From NCBI RefSeq assembly GCF_021129305.1, contig NZ_JAJOMB010000002.1, positions 310,001 through 374,000 on the forward strand: a DNA stretch of 64,000 nucleotides, written 5' to 3'. The position numbers and the translations under genes are program-made. Positions within the stretch are counted from its first letter, which is position 1. Every line of letters begins with the position of its first letter. Below the pieces are notes generated by a model, which saw only the letters and a list, made by a program, of their open reading frames with translations, searched no databases and was not told where the DNA came from. Positions 36,120-45,133 of this stretch are shown one piece after another. This DNA comes from Kineosporia babensis. Lineage in GTDB: Bacteria > Actinomycetota > Actinomycetes > Actinomycetales > Kineosporiaceae.

Positions 36120-37005
36120 GGCAGTTCAGCCAGTACTCGATCGGATGGTCCCATTCCTGGGCCGCCTTCGGGTCCCAGGCCACCCCGGGAGTATCGGTGC
36201 TCAGCGCCCGGAGCCAGTTCCGCGCCCGCTGCAGGGGAGCGACGGCGATCACTGCCTGCAGTTCGGCGCGGAGCTCGCTCAGGGGTGCCAGGTCGGTGAA
36301 GACCTCCAGGTAGGCGTCTTCCAGACGTCGCGTGTCGACTTTGTCTTCCTGGGCGAAGGAGAGTGGTAGATCCATGGTGCTGAACGGATGAGCCACGCTG
36401 GAGTCGCCGAAGTCGAAGAACCGGGAGACGCCGGCCGCGTCCACCGCCACGTTGTTGTCGTGCAGATCGCCGTGCTGCAGAGAGGGCGGAACCAGCCACT
36501 GCCGTCCGGCGTCCCACTTCTCGGCGATGCGGGCGAGCCGGTCTCGCTCGGCCGGCGGCAGCTGCGGTGCGGTGACGAAGTCCTGCAGCAGGTCCAGATG
36601 GCGGTGCGGGCGCTCGTCGGGCACACCCTGGGCCAGCAGTTCGTCCACGTAGGGCATGACTGCGCGCTGGAGCTGGGCGAACTGCTGCACCAGGGGGATC
36701 CAGACGGCCAGGTCGAACTTTTCGCCCGAATGCAGTTCGCGCAGCACGGTTCCGGCCGAGGCCACGATCAGCCGGTGATGTGGTGGATCGGCAGCGATCA
36801 GGTCGGGCACCAGCTGCGGGCAGGCCCGGGTGAGTACCTGCAGGACTGCCGCCTCGTGCCCGGTGTGCACGGTGGAGGCTTTGACGAAGGCCGGGCCGGC
36901 CTGCCAGGTCACCGCCCAGGGCCGGACCTTGAGCTCGAGAAGCTCCACCGGGCCGAGCACGCTGCGCGCCCAGGCCCGGGTGTCCGCGATCCGATCGCTG
37001 TGCAT
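36112..37005 (-). CDS. Aminoglycoside-phosphotransferase-family kinase-like protein
   Basis: 297 aa. Brenner motif 'LQHGDLHDNNV' (catalytic Asp) and a DFG-like 'RFFDFGDSSVAHPF' (metal-binding Asp) are intact, with an N-lobe Lys in 'PAFVKAST'. This fold phosphorylates small molecules, including aminoglycosides, choline and sugars. Nothing in the context points to antibiotic resistance specifically, so the substrate is left open. Confidence 0.88.
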   Translation of the reverse strand: MHSDRIADTRAWARSVLGPVELLELKVRPWAVTWQAGPAFVKASTVHTGHEAAVLQVLTRACPQLVPDLIAADPPHHRLIVASAGTVLRELHSGEKFDLAVWIPLVQQFAQLQRAVMPYVDELLAQGVPDERPHRHLDLLQDFVTAPQLPPAERDRLARIAEKWDAGRQWLVPPSLQHGDLHDNNVAVDAAGVSRFFDFGDSSVAHPFSTMDLPLSFAQEDKVDTRRLEDAYLEVFTDLAPLSELRAELQAVIAVAPLQRARNWLRALSTDTPGVAWDPKAAQEWDHPIEYWLNCLR

Positions 37006-37054
37006 CAGGTCATGGTGGCAGCCGGACCGGACCCACGCCGGGTGTTCCGATGAC

Positions 37055-37747
37055 TCAGATGATTCCGGAGCGCATCGCGTAGGCCACCGCGTGTGAGCGG
37101 TTGCGCAGGTTCAGCCGGGTCATCATCGCGTACAGGATGTTCTTGACCGTGCGCTCGGAGTACTTCATCCGGTCGGCGATCTCGGCCGTGTCCAGCCCTT
37201 CGGCGATCAGCCGCAGCACGTCCACCTCACGGGTCTCCAGGCCCGAGGCGGTCAGCCCACGCGGGCCGAGCACCGTCTGCTGCAGGTGTGCCACGTCCTT
37301 CAGCAGCCGGCCCTGCACCTCGGGCGGCAACTGGCTGCCGCCGCCGATGATCGTCCGGACGACCTCGGTGAACTGGTCCGGGGTGACCTCCGAGCGCCAC
37401 ATCGCCCCGGCCACCCCGACCTCGGCGGCGGCCAGCCAGTCGCCATCGCCAACGTTGTCAAGAATGAGCAGGAAGGGGGCCTTGCAGACCTCGCGCAGCC
37501 CGCGCAGCCGGCGCAGGGCCAGACCGCTCAGGCGCGGGGCCACCACCACGACGACGTCGGACTGCGGCAGTTGCGGGGTGGGCAGCAGTTGCAGGTCCTG
37601 GCTGGGCCCGATCAGCCCGGCCACCCCGGCGCGGCTGAAGACGTCGACCGCCTCCACCGCGATCTTGATCCGCCTCGGGTGCCGATCAGTGACCACGGCC
37701 GGGCGGCCGGTCCCCGGCCAGGTGCGGGTCTGCGGGCCAACGCTCAT
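37055..37747 (-). CDS. LuxR/NarL-type regulator with atypical receiver (paralogue)
   Basis: 230 aa, clearly homologous along its length to the 16665-17378 protein: 'LGPRGLTASGLETREVDVLRLIAEGLDTAEIADRM' and 'YSERTVKNILYAMMTRLNLRNRSHAVAYAMRSGII'. The phosphoacceptor region again lacks Asp (SDVVVVVAPRLSG). It stands alone between the kinase-fold gene and the end of the T7SS operon. Its target genes cannot be deduced. Confidence 0.88.
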   Translation of the reverse strand: MSVGPQTRTWPGTGRPAVVTDRHPRRIKIAVEAVDVFSRAGVAGLIGPSQDLQLLPTPQLPQSDVVVVVAPRLSGLALRRLRGLREVCKAPFLLILDNVGDGDWLAAAEVGVAGAMWRSEVTPDQFTEVVRTIIGGGSQLPPEVQGRLLKDVAHLQQTVLGPRGLTASGLETREVDVLRLIAEGLDTAEIADRMKYSERTVKNILYAMMTRLNLRNRSHAVAYAMRSGII

Positions 37748-38103
37748 TGCTCAAACCGTCGCTTCCACAAGGTCCTCGTCGTCGGATGTCGTCACCGTCC
37801 GGAGTGGGCACCGCCGATGACCGCCGGGGCGCCGCAAGCTCGTGGAACAGTAAACGATGTCAATCTATACCGCGATTTTGGCCTGTAAATACATGATCAG
37901 AACCTTAAGCCAACGTCAGATCATCATTTCTGATAAGGGGAAAACCCCGGGTTCTGCTCGGATGCGGGATTGAATGCTGCGGGCTGTGAAGATCCGGCAA
38001 CTCTCTGGTGGGTTCGGCCTGTGGGCAACGGCTTTGCGTGATGGCGGATGTTTGCACGGATTGCGGGTACGGCCCGGGAAGAGTTCACCTGGACGCCCGA
38101 AGA
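37748..38103. other. 356-nt non-coding region
   Basis: Between the LuxR-type gene start and the EccC stop. It is locally AT-richer (37850-37935) and presumably carries the regulator's promoter. No convincing -35/-10 pair, RNA gene or terminator stem was found. Confidence 0.5.
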
Positions 38104-41100
38104 TCACTTCAGTGTTGTCTGCGGAATCGCGATGATCTGCGCCTTTCCCTGGGCGGCGCCGAGAGTGGTGTAACCGCGGCCCGGGCGTACCGGCACCCGC
38201 ATCTGGCTGTGGGCCAGCCGGATGCCGAGCAGGTCACCCTCCAGGCTGGTCTGCGGCGCCAGCAGCACTCCCTGTCGACTGCGCTTGGCCTCGCCGAGCC
38301 AGCCGCCGGCCGGGCCGGTGAGCACCTCGCCGGAGCCGGCGAAGGCGATGCCCAGGCCCCGGTCGCGGCCCACCGAGGACACTTCCCGCAGGACCGCATC
38401 CAGCGGATGGTTGTGCCCGAAGAGATCCACGTCGTCGATCAGCAGCACGGTCTGACCCCCGGGGGCGACCAGTGCCTTCAGTTCCTCCGGGTTGGGACGC
38501 AGGCCGTCGATCACATGGACCGACTGGTGGCTGGCCAGCCGGCGCAACGGAGACTCGCGCGGAGTGATCACGATCAGCTTGGTGCCGGTGGCCAGCAACG
38601 AGATGCCGAGGGTGGCGAGCACGTTGCTGCGCCCGGAACCGGCCGGGCCGGCCACCGCGAAAGTGTGAGCCCGGCCACTGAAGTCGACCGTGAGCGGGGT
38701 GGCGTCCCCACCGACGCCGAGCAGCGCCCGCAGCGGCCGGCGCTCGGCCGCGGGCCAGCGGCCGAACAGGTCGGAGAACGCCGCCTGGGCCGGCAGCGCC
38801 GCGATCGGGTGCGGACGGCGCGAGTCGGCCAGGTGCCGGTCCCGCTCGGCCGCGTCCAGCCCGATCGCCTTCAGCGCCAGCGCCTGCCCCTGACCGGAGT
38901 AGTCGGCCGCCAGCAGGGCCACCTGCACCTCGACCTGGTCCTGGGTGCGCCAGGCCCGGCCCGGCGGGATCACCGTGGGCAGCCGGTTGGCCGGGACCCC
39001 GATCATCGACAGGTCGCTGCGATCGGTCATCCGCAGCATCAGCTTGTTGTCGCTGAGCGAGGCCACCCGGCCGGCGCTGAGCGCCCGCTCCGAGGTCATG
39101 ATCGCGTGGATCCCGGCGCCCGCACCTTCGCGCAGAATTTCCTGCAGCACCGCGTAGAGCACCCCGCCGTCGTACTCCGAGAGCATCGTGGCCAGCGCGT
39201 CCCAGCCGTCCACGAACAGGAACAGGTGGGCCGGGGCGTGCTCGCGGCCCAGCTTGATCCGCAGCTCGGGCAGGTCGGCCACGGTGTGCTGGGCCAGCAG
39301 CTGGTGCCGGTGCTCCAGTTCCTCGGACAGCCAGGTGATCAGCCGGGTCATCCGCTCCAGGTCGGCCCGGGGCACCACACCCCCGCAGTGCGGCAGGTCG
39401 GTGAGCACGCTCAGCGCGCTCCCGGCCGCGTCGATGCCGTACATCTGCACGTCGGCGCTGGAGTTCGAGCGGGCCAGGCTGCCGGCGATGGTCCGCAGCA
39501 CCTGGGAACGGCCGGCCCGCGGGGCGCCGATGACGAACAGGTGGCCCTCGGTCGCGGGGTCGAACGCGAGGGTCTGGCGCCGCTGATGGGCGGGCAGGTC
39601 GGCCTCGGCGAACGGGGCCACGCTCAGCCCGTCCCGGGTGAACATCGCGGTGCCCTGCTCCTGGTTGCGCCGGTCCAGGTCCTCCAGCAGCAGCAACGGC
39701 GGCAGCGCGGGCAGCCAGGGGCTGGGCTGCAGCGGCACCTCGGCCCGCTCGGCGGCGTCCTTGATCGCCTCGACCAGCAGGTCGAGGTCGGTGCGCTCGG
39801 CCTCGTCGCCGGGCAGGCTCAGATCCGCGCCGGGTTCCTCACCCTCGCCGAGCTGTACCGGGCGACCCAGCCGGCCCCAGGTCAGCGGCTCGGCCGCCGG
39901 TGCCGGCACAACCTTCTCGGCCGGTTCCTCGTCCGCGTCCTCGGCGGCCAGCGGGGCCCCGACGAAGGCGGTCTGGAACGGCATGGTGGAGCGGTGGCCG
40001 AGCCGGGCCAGCGCCCGGCCCGGGTTGCGGACCGAGATGTGCGCGGCGTCGTGCGTGTCGATCACGTCCTGGCTCTCGCCGATGTCGGTGACCCGCAGCG
40101 CGATCCGCAGGTTGGTGTTGGCCTTGATGTCGGAGGTGACCACGCCGGCCGGGCGCTGGGTGGCCAGGATCAGGTGGATGCCCAGCGAACGGCCCCGCTG
40201 CGCGATGCTGACCAGCCCGGGCACGAAGCTCGGGGTCTCCCGGGCCAGCGTGGCGAACTCGTCGATCACCAGCAGCAGCCGGGGCATCGGGATCAGGCCG
40301 GGCTGCCGGGCCCGCAGCGCGCGGTACTCCACCAGGTCCTTCACCCCGGCGTCGGCCAGCATCTGCTCGCGCCGGCGCAGCTCGGCCGCCAGCGACTCCA
40401 GGGCCCGCAGGGCCAGCGCCTCGTCGAGGTCGGTCACCATGCCCAGGGTGTGCGGCAGATCGACACAGGCGTGGAAGGCGCTGCCGCCCTTGTAGTCCAC
40501 CAGCACGAAAACCAGCTCGTCGGGCCGGTTCACGGCGGCCAGCGAGGCCACCATCGACTGCAGCAGCTCGGACTTGCCCGAACCGGTGGTGCCCGCGATC
40601 AGACCGTGCGGCCCGTCCCGCACCAGGTCGAACGCCACGGTGCCCTCGAAGCCCCGGCCCAGCGGGAACGAGGTGGAGGAGGGCCGCCGGGCCCACATGC
40701 CCGCGATCAGCTCGCCGGTGGGCGGTTCGGCCCGCAGCAGTTCCAGCAGGCCGACCTGCTGCGGCAGGCCGGCGATCTCGTCCGGGGTGACGTCGCGCAG
40801 GCTGGACAGCGAACGCGCGACGTCCTCGCACCAGTCCAGGCCGACGTCGTCGGGGCGGATCCGGGAGACGTTGGGCAGGTCGCGCTGGCGCAGGGTGAGA
40901 CCGTCGTGGTCGGCCCGGACCACCGCCGTGCACTCCTCGGGCAGCAGCCGCTCCATCGCGTCCACCCCGATCGTGAAGACCCGCACGGCCGGGCCCTGGA
41001 CCAGGATGTTCATCACCCCGGGCACGTCCCGCAGCCAGCGCGCGCCGTCCATCACGACCAGGACGTCGGGTTCGGCGAAGAGCACGGTGCCCAGCTGGGA

Positions 41101-42870
41101 ACCGCGGGCCTCCTGCCGGGCCTTGATCAGCTGCACCAGCTCGTTGACCCGGTGGGCGACGGTCTCCGGGTCGTTGCCGACCGTGACCAGAGGGCTGCCG
41201 GCCCCCGGGACGAACGGGCGGGCCTGCGGCAGCCAGCGCGCCCAGTTCCAGCGATCGATCGGCTGCCCGGCCGCACCCCCCATGCCGTTGGGTGCCAGCA
41301 GCAGGAACAGCCGCAGGTCACGAGGGCTGTGCAGGGTGGCGGCCTGGGTCACCATCCAGCGCACGATCGAACCGGTGGCGCCCGGCTCGCCGGCCACCCC
41401 GACCACCCCGCGCTCGATCAGCGAGACGCCGACCGGGGCGTCCGGAACCGTCCAGCGGTAACGCCGGTTCGGCTCCTCGCGAGCCGGGTCGTCGAGTTCC
41501 ATCAGCGAGGGCTGGTCCACCGTGCCCACCCGCAGCACCAGGAAGTCGGGGTCGGTGCGGCGGCGTTCCCACAGCCGGCTGCTGGGGCCGTTGGCGATCA
41601 GGCCGAGCAGCGCCGGGTCGGGCGAGGCCGCGCAGCGGGCGATCCGCTCCTCGTTGATGCTGGCGAAAACGTCCTTCTCGGCCTGCATCCGGCGCCGCCG
41701 GTACTCGGCGCTGTCCTCCCGGTACTGCCGGGCCCCGCTGCGCCGGTCGGCCGCCCAGTTGCCCAGCAGCATCAGCGGGGTCATCAGGGTGATCAGCAGG
41801 AAGAAGTACGACTTGAAGAAGTAGACGAAGGCCAGCCCCATCACCATCGGGGTGAGCATCATCAGCAGCGGGATCCGGCGCCGCTGCGGCGGTTTGGGCG
41901 GGTTCGGCATCTTGACCGGCGGCTGCAGCAGCGGGGGCACCAGCCGGGGCGGACGGTTGAAGTCGCGGCCGATCCGGTCCTCGGAGGGGGCCAGTGCCGC
42001 GTCCGGGTCGAACCGCCGGACCAGCCGCAGCAGCGTGTCGCCGATCGCCAGGTCCATCCCGATCGGCCAGCGCCGGGCTCCTTCGTGCCCCTGCAGCAGC
42101 TCCTGGTGCTCGATCGCGGCGTCCTCCAGCGCCTTACGGTATTTCGGATCGGGGCTGCCGACCTCGTCACGGGGCGGCTCGGGCAGGCTGAGCCGGCCGC
42201 CGCGCACGGTGGCGGTCTCGTCGGCCAGGGTCATCCCGGTCTGGGTGAGCTTGATCTGGCCCAGCCCGGACAACCAGGCCACGCCCTCGGCGTCGACGGT
42301 GAGTTCGGGACCCTCGAGCGGCGTCCGGTCGGAGTCCAGGCGGATCCAGCTGCCGGGGGCGCGGCCGATGCCGTAGGTCCCGAAGCCGACCGGCCAGATC
42401 CGGCCCGCGTCGGGGCCGCCGACCGCGTGGATCTCCAGCCAGTCCTCGCCGGTCTCGGCCGGGCGCCAGGCGGTGTCGTCGGGCGGGGTGGCGGCGTTCA
42501 GCCCGATTCGCTGTCCGGAGACCAGGCCGACCTGCCCGACGGTGGCGTTCGGGTCGACCGGCCGGCCGTCCACGAAGGGCGCATTGATGACGCCCGGCGC
42601 AGCGTCGGGAGCGCTGCTCCACCCTTGGGCGGTGGAGCCGGTGGCGTTCTGGGTGAGGCCGTCGACCCGGGCGCCCACCCGGTTGCCGCCTCCGGTGTTG
42701 GCCGCCGCATCGGCGAGAACCCCGATCGGGGTGTCTTTGTGGACGTCGAGAACCACGTCCCAGCTCTGCGTCGCGACCGGGGCCTCACCGGGGACCGGCG
42801 AAGTACCGGAGGGAGTCAGCCGGTCGGGGTCGTCCTCGACCGGAGCGGCGACGCTGATCACCAGCTGCAC
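38104..42870 (-). CDS. eccC: Type VII secretion FtsK/SpoIIIE ATPase, EccC/EssC-like with FHA-type N-terminus
   Basis: 1588-aa motor of the T7SS. GTG start, AAAGGA 8 nt upstream. The N-terminal about 240 residues are ubiquitin/FHA-like: 'PFVDGRPVDPNATVG' and an FHA-like 'GTYGIGRAPGSWIRLD', as in firmicute EssC rather than mycobacterial EccC. Two membrane helices follow (about 337-372), then three ATPase domains. D1 has a full Walker A (GTTGSGKSELLQ, about 757) and Walker B (LLLVIDEFATL). D2 (GAPRAGRS, about 1118) and D3 (GPAGSGRS, about 1410) have Arg for the P-loop Lys. D1 should drive export while D2/D3 bind substrate signals (family knowledge). No EccB, EccD, EccE or mycosin gene is in the window. 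Confidence 0.95.
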   Translation of the reverse strand: MQLVISVAAPVEDDPDRLTPSGTSPVPGEAPVATQSWDVVLDVHKDTPIGVLADAAANTGGGNRVGARVDGLTQNATGSTAQGWSSAPDAAPGVINAPFVDGRPVDPNATVGQVGLVSGQRIGLNAATPPDDTAWRPAETGEDWLEIHAVGGPDAGRIWPVGFGTYGIGRAPGSWIRLDSDRTPLEGPELTVDAEGVAWLSGLGQIKLTQTGMTLADETATVRGGRLSLPEPPRDEVGSPDPKYRKALEDAAIEHQELLQGHEGARRWPIGMDLAIGDTLLRLVRRFDPDAALAPSEDRIGRDFNRPPRLVPPLLQPPVKMPNPPKPPQRRRIPLLMMLTPMVMGLAFVYFFKSYFFLLITLMTPLMLLGNWAADRRSGARQYREDSAEYRRRRMQAEKDVFASINEERIARCAASPDPALLGLIANGPSSRLWERRRTDPDFLVLRVGTVDQPSLMELDDPAREEPNRRYRWTVPDAPVGVSLIERGVVGVAGEPGATGSIVRWMVTQAATLHSPRDLRLFLLLAPNGMGGAAGQPIDRWNWARWLPQARPFVPGAGSPLVTVGNDPETVAHRVNELVQLIKARQEARGSQLGTVLFAEPDVLVVMDGARWLRDVPGVMNILVQGPAVRVFTIGVDAMERLLPEECTAVVRADHDGLTLRQRDLPNVSRIRPDDVGLDWCEDVARSLSSLRDVTPDEIAGLPQQVGLLELLRAEPPTGELIAGMWARRPSSTSFPLGRGFEGTVAFDLVRDGPHGLIAGTTGSGKSELLQSMVASLAAVNRPDELVFVLVDYKGGSAFHACVDLPHTLGMVTDLDEALALRALESLAAELRRREQMLADAGVKDLVEYRALRARQPGLIPMPRLLLVIDEFATLARETPSFVPGLVSIAQRGRSLGIHLILATQRPAGVVTSDIKANTNLRIALRVTDIGESQDVIDTHDAAHISVRNPGRALARLGHRSTMPFQTAFVGAPLAAEDADEEPAEKVVPAPAAEPLTWGRLGRPVQLGEGEEPGADLSLPGDEAERTDLDLLVEAIKDAAERAEVPLQPSPWLPALPPLLLLEDLDRRNQEQGTAMFTRDGLSVAPFAEADLPAHQRRQTLAFDPATEGHLFVIGAPRAGRSQVLRTIAGSLARSNSSADVQMYGIDAAGSALSVLTDLPHCGGVVPRADLERMTRLITWLSEELEHRHQLLAQHTVADLPELRIKLGREHAPAHLFLFVDGWDALATMLSEYDGGVLYAVLQEILREGAGAGIHAIMTSERALSAGRVASLSDNKLMLRMTDRSDLSMIGVPANRLPTVIPPGRAWRTQDQVEVQVALLAADYSGQGQALALKAIGLDAAERDRHLADSRRPHPIAALPAQAAFSDLFGRWPAAERRPLRALLGVGGDATPLTVDFSGRAHTFAVAGPAGSGRSNVLATLGISLLATGTKLIVITPRESPLRRLASHQSVHVIDGLRPNPEELKALVAPGGQTVLLIDDVDLFGHNHPLDAVLREVSSVGRDRGLGIAFAGSGEVLTGPAGGWLGEAKRSRQGVLLAPQTSLEGDLLGIRLAHSQMRVPVRPGRGYTTLGAAQGKAQIIAIPQTTLK

Positions 42871-42883
42871 GGGATGGTTCCTT

Positions 42884-44320
42884 TCAGTGCCGGGGACGGC
42901 GGTTGCCGTCCTCGGCGTCCGGCGAGGCGGGGTTGCTCGCGCTGATTGCGCTCACGCTGAACTCACCGGTCGCCGGTGAGTCCGGATCCGGCTCGTCGAG
43001 GTCCCAGGGCGAGGACCGCGGTGCGGACGACGGTGCGGACGCTGGTTCGGACGTCGATGGCTCGGCGGGCGGCGGGGCGTAGGCGTCGTCCGGGTAGGAG
43101 CTGCGGTACTCGTCCGGCTGGTACTGGTACTGCGCAGCCGGATACTCGGACGTGGGGTATTCCGCAGCCTGGTAACGGGATTCCTGGTAGCCCTCGTACT
43201 CCTGGTACTCGGGCTCGGCGAAGAAGGCGGACTCCTCGGGCGGCAGCGGTACCGCTGCGGGCGGCGGCACGTGGGCGCCGGCCCGGCGGGCCTCACGTCG
43301 GGAAGCAGGTTCGGGATGGTCAGTTTCGACCACCGGACGGGTCGCGGTCCCGGCTGAGAGGGCCCGGGCCACTGCGCGCTCGACCGGCGTGGAATCGGTG
43401 AACAGGCCCAGTTCCGGCGCCTCGATCCGCCCGCTCTCGGTGATCGGCAGCTTCCAGCGGCGGCCGTCGTAGGGCCCGGCCAGCATCACCCGCAGAAGCG
43501 GCAGCCGTGGAATCAGAGCCGTCAGCAGATCGGCCTCGGCGTCGTTCAGCGGACCACACAGCAGCACCGTGAACCGGTCCTGGTAGCCCTCGGCCCGGGA
43601 GCGGGCGTCCAGATCGCGCAGCACCTCGATCGGTCTTGGACCCGAGAACCGGGGGTGCAGACCGGAGGCGACCACTACGTCCATCGGCTCGAAAGTGTTC
43701 AGGCCGGAGGCCAGCTGGGCCGCAACCGCGCAGATCAGACTGCCGACCGGACGATTCGGGCCGATCACCTCGATCACGCCCGGGGCGCGCAGCAGATCGA
43801 GCACGGTGACCACGCCGTGCTCGGCCCCGATCACCACCGGGGCGATCACCACGTCGTCGAAGTCCTCGCCCGAGCCCGGGCCCACCGTGAGCGCGCTCCG
43901 CGGAGCCTGCCACCAGTTCTCCCGAGCCTTCCAGGGCCGGCCCGGAGTCACCCGGTGCAGGCCGGAAATGCCCAAAGACACGCTGCCCGAACTGATCCGG
44001 GCCGCGAACGGGGAACTGTCCGGCTCACCCGCCAGCTGGTCCTGGGCGTCACCGGTGGCCAGCCGCAGAGCGCCGCCCAGCTCGGGATCGGTGAGCTGGG
44101 CGGCGATCAGGCGCACGTTCCGGCCGAAGCGGTACAGCTGGACCGCCGGTGCGAACAGGTCGGCGAAGGTGGCCCCGACGTAGCGCCGGATCCGTCCGAA
44201 GGTGGACTTCCAGCCCCATCGCCGGCTGTACCAGCGGGCGACGAAGAAGCCGATCACGGCGACCTCGACGAGCAGCACGACAGTGAGGACGGTCGTGCGG
44301 CTCAGGCTGATCCCGCTCAT
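42884..44320 (-). CDS. T7SS-associated membrane protein
   Basis: 478 aa with one N-terminal transmembrane helix (TVLTVVLLVEVAVIGFFVARW, about 10-30), a cytosolic globular domain (about 90-330; 'VVTVLDLLRAPGVIEVIGPNRPVGSLICAVAAQL', 'RFTVLLCGPLNDAEADLLTALIPRLPLLRVMLAG'), and a disordered Tyr/Glu/Pro-rich tail (about 350-478). I do not recognise it as EccB or EccE. Thirteen nt before the ATPase start and 45 nt after the esx-like gene, so it is a core member of the operon, perhaps an EccE/EssB analogue (inference). Confidence 0.82.
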   Translation of the reverse strand: MSGISLSRTTVLTVVLLVEVAVIGFFVARWYSRRWGWKSTFGRIRRYVGATFADLFAPAVQLYRFGRNVRLIAAQLTDPELGGALRLATGDAQDQLAGEPDSSPFAARISSGSVSLGISGLHRVTPGRPWKARENWWQAPRSALTVGPGSGEDFDDVVIAPVVIGAEHGVVTVLDLLRAPGVIEVIGPNRPVGSLICAVAAQLASGLNTFEPMDVVVASGLHPRFSGPRPIEVLRDLDARSRAEGYQDRFTVLLCGPLNDAEADLLTALIPRLPLLRVMLAGPYDGRRWKLPITESGRIEAPELGLFTDSTPVERAVARALSAGTATRPVVETDHPEPASRREARRAGAHVPPPAAVPLPPEESAFFAEPEYQEYEGYQESRYQAAEYPTSEYPAAQYQYQPDEYRSSYPDDAYAPPPAEPSTSEPASAPSSAPRSSPWDLDEPDPDSPATGEFSVSAISASNPASPDAEDGNRRPRH

Positions 44321-44365
44321 CGTGCTGACATCCCGGAAGTGGTTCGGACGGAAGGTGAATAAAGG

Positions 44366-44677
44366 TCAGGCGTCGGCCGGCTCGGAGGTCTTGGAGTACC
44401 CCAGGTCGAGGTCCTCGAGGTTCTTGACCGTGCTCTCGAAGCTCTCGCCGAAGTTCTGGATGTTGGCGATCGCGTCGCGCAGGTTCTTCTGGAAGGTGGC
44501 GAACTCCACGCTCATCACCGGGCTGGACTGCTTCAGCCACAGGCCGCCGTCGTTGGTCAGCAGGGCGGTGACCTTGGTGAGCAGGTCGTCCAGGTCGGTG
44601 ATGATGGTGTCCTTGTGCTGGTTCATCACCTTGATGACGTTGCGCGCGGCAACCGGGTCGACGTTAACGTCGGGCAT
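44366..44677 (-). CDS. ESAT-6/WXG100-like small secreted protein
   Basis: 103 aa, two predicted helices joined by a turn reading GGLWLKQSSPV at about residues 44-54, in place of the usual W-x-G. The second helix ends '...ESTVKNLEDLDLGYSKTSE'. Length, helical hairpin and operon position identify it as an Esx-type substrate or chaperone partner. The same turn sequence occurs in the next protein, so the two are probably a dimer pair. Confidence 0.87.
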   Translation of the reverse strand: MPDVNVDPVAARNVIKVMNQHKDTIITDLDDLLTKVTALLTNDGGLWLKQSSPVMSVEFATFQKNLRDAIANIQNFGESFESTVKNLEDLDLGYSKTSEPADA

Positions 44678-44710
44678 CGCTGGCTTCTTTCGCTGGGTCG
44701 GTCAGGTCAG

Positions 44711-44740
44711 GGCTGATCACGGCTGATCACGGCGGATCAG
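44711..44740. repeat. 10-bp tandem repeats between the two esx-like genes
   Basis: GGCTGATCAC occurs twice head-to-tail, followed by the related GGCGGATCAG. Function unknown; GGATCAGCCG at 44751-44760 is complementary to part of it. Confidence 0.6.
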
Positions 44741-44753
44741 GTGGAGCAGGGGA

Positions 44754-45062
44754 TCAGCCGGAAGCCTTGGCGGCGTCGACGATCTGGGCGTCCATGTCCC
44801 GCAGCTGGGCCACGATGTTCTCGAACTGGTTGGCCCAGGACGGGATGCTGTTGACCGCCTGGGTGACCGAGGTGTTGAAGGCCTGGTACTTGTCGTTCAG
44901 CACCGGGCTGGACTGCATCAGCCACAGGCCGCCGCCGTCGGCCAGCAGGCCGTTGACCGCGTTCTGGATCAGCGACAGCTTGGGCACCGTGTCGGTGGCC
45001 GTCTGGCGCAGCTTGGTGGCCACCGTCTGCACGTCGTCGTAGACGACCTTCATGTCACTCAA
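44754..45062 (-). CDS. ESAT-6/WXG100-like small secreted protein
   Basis: 102 aa from a TTG at 45062 placed 8 nt after AAAGGA; the in-frame ATG at 45053 (99 aa) lacks a good ribosome site. Helix-turn-helix hairpin with turn GGGLWLMQSSPV, nearly identical to that of the neighbouring Esx-like protein and again lacking WXG. C-terminal helix 'FENIVAQLRDMDAQIVDAAKASG'. It presumably forms a heterodimer with the 44366-44677 product and is exported by the ATPase. Confidence 0.85.
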   Translation of the reverse strand: MSDMKVVYDDVQTVATKLRQTATDTVPKLSLIQNAVNGLLADGGGLWLMQSSPVLNDKYQAFNTSVTQAVNSIPSWANQFENIVAQLRDMDAQIVDAAKASG

Positions 45063-45133
45063 GGACTTGTTCCTTTCGGTCGAGCCCGGCGGTCGCCGGA
45101 CATTCACAGGCTGGAAGGAGCACTCGCGGCGGG

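Noticed and set aside
36112-37005. Calling the kinase-fold gene an aminoglycoside resistance gene
   Set aside because: Only the general phosphotransferase motifs are present. Nothing in sequence or context supports a drug substrate.
38008-42945. Long plus-strand open frame opposite the T7SS ATPase
   Set aside because: Antisense to a gene with three unmistakable FtsK ATPase domains. The product is low-complexity Gly/Arg/His/Gln-rich.
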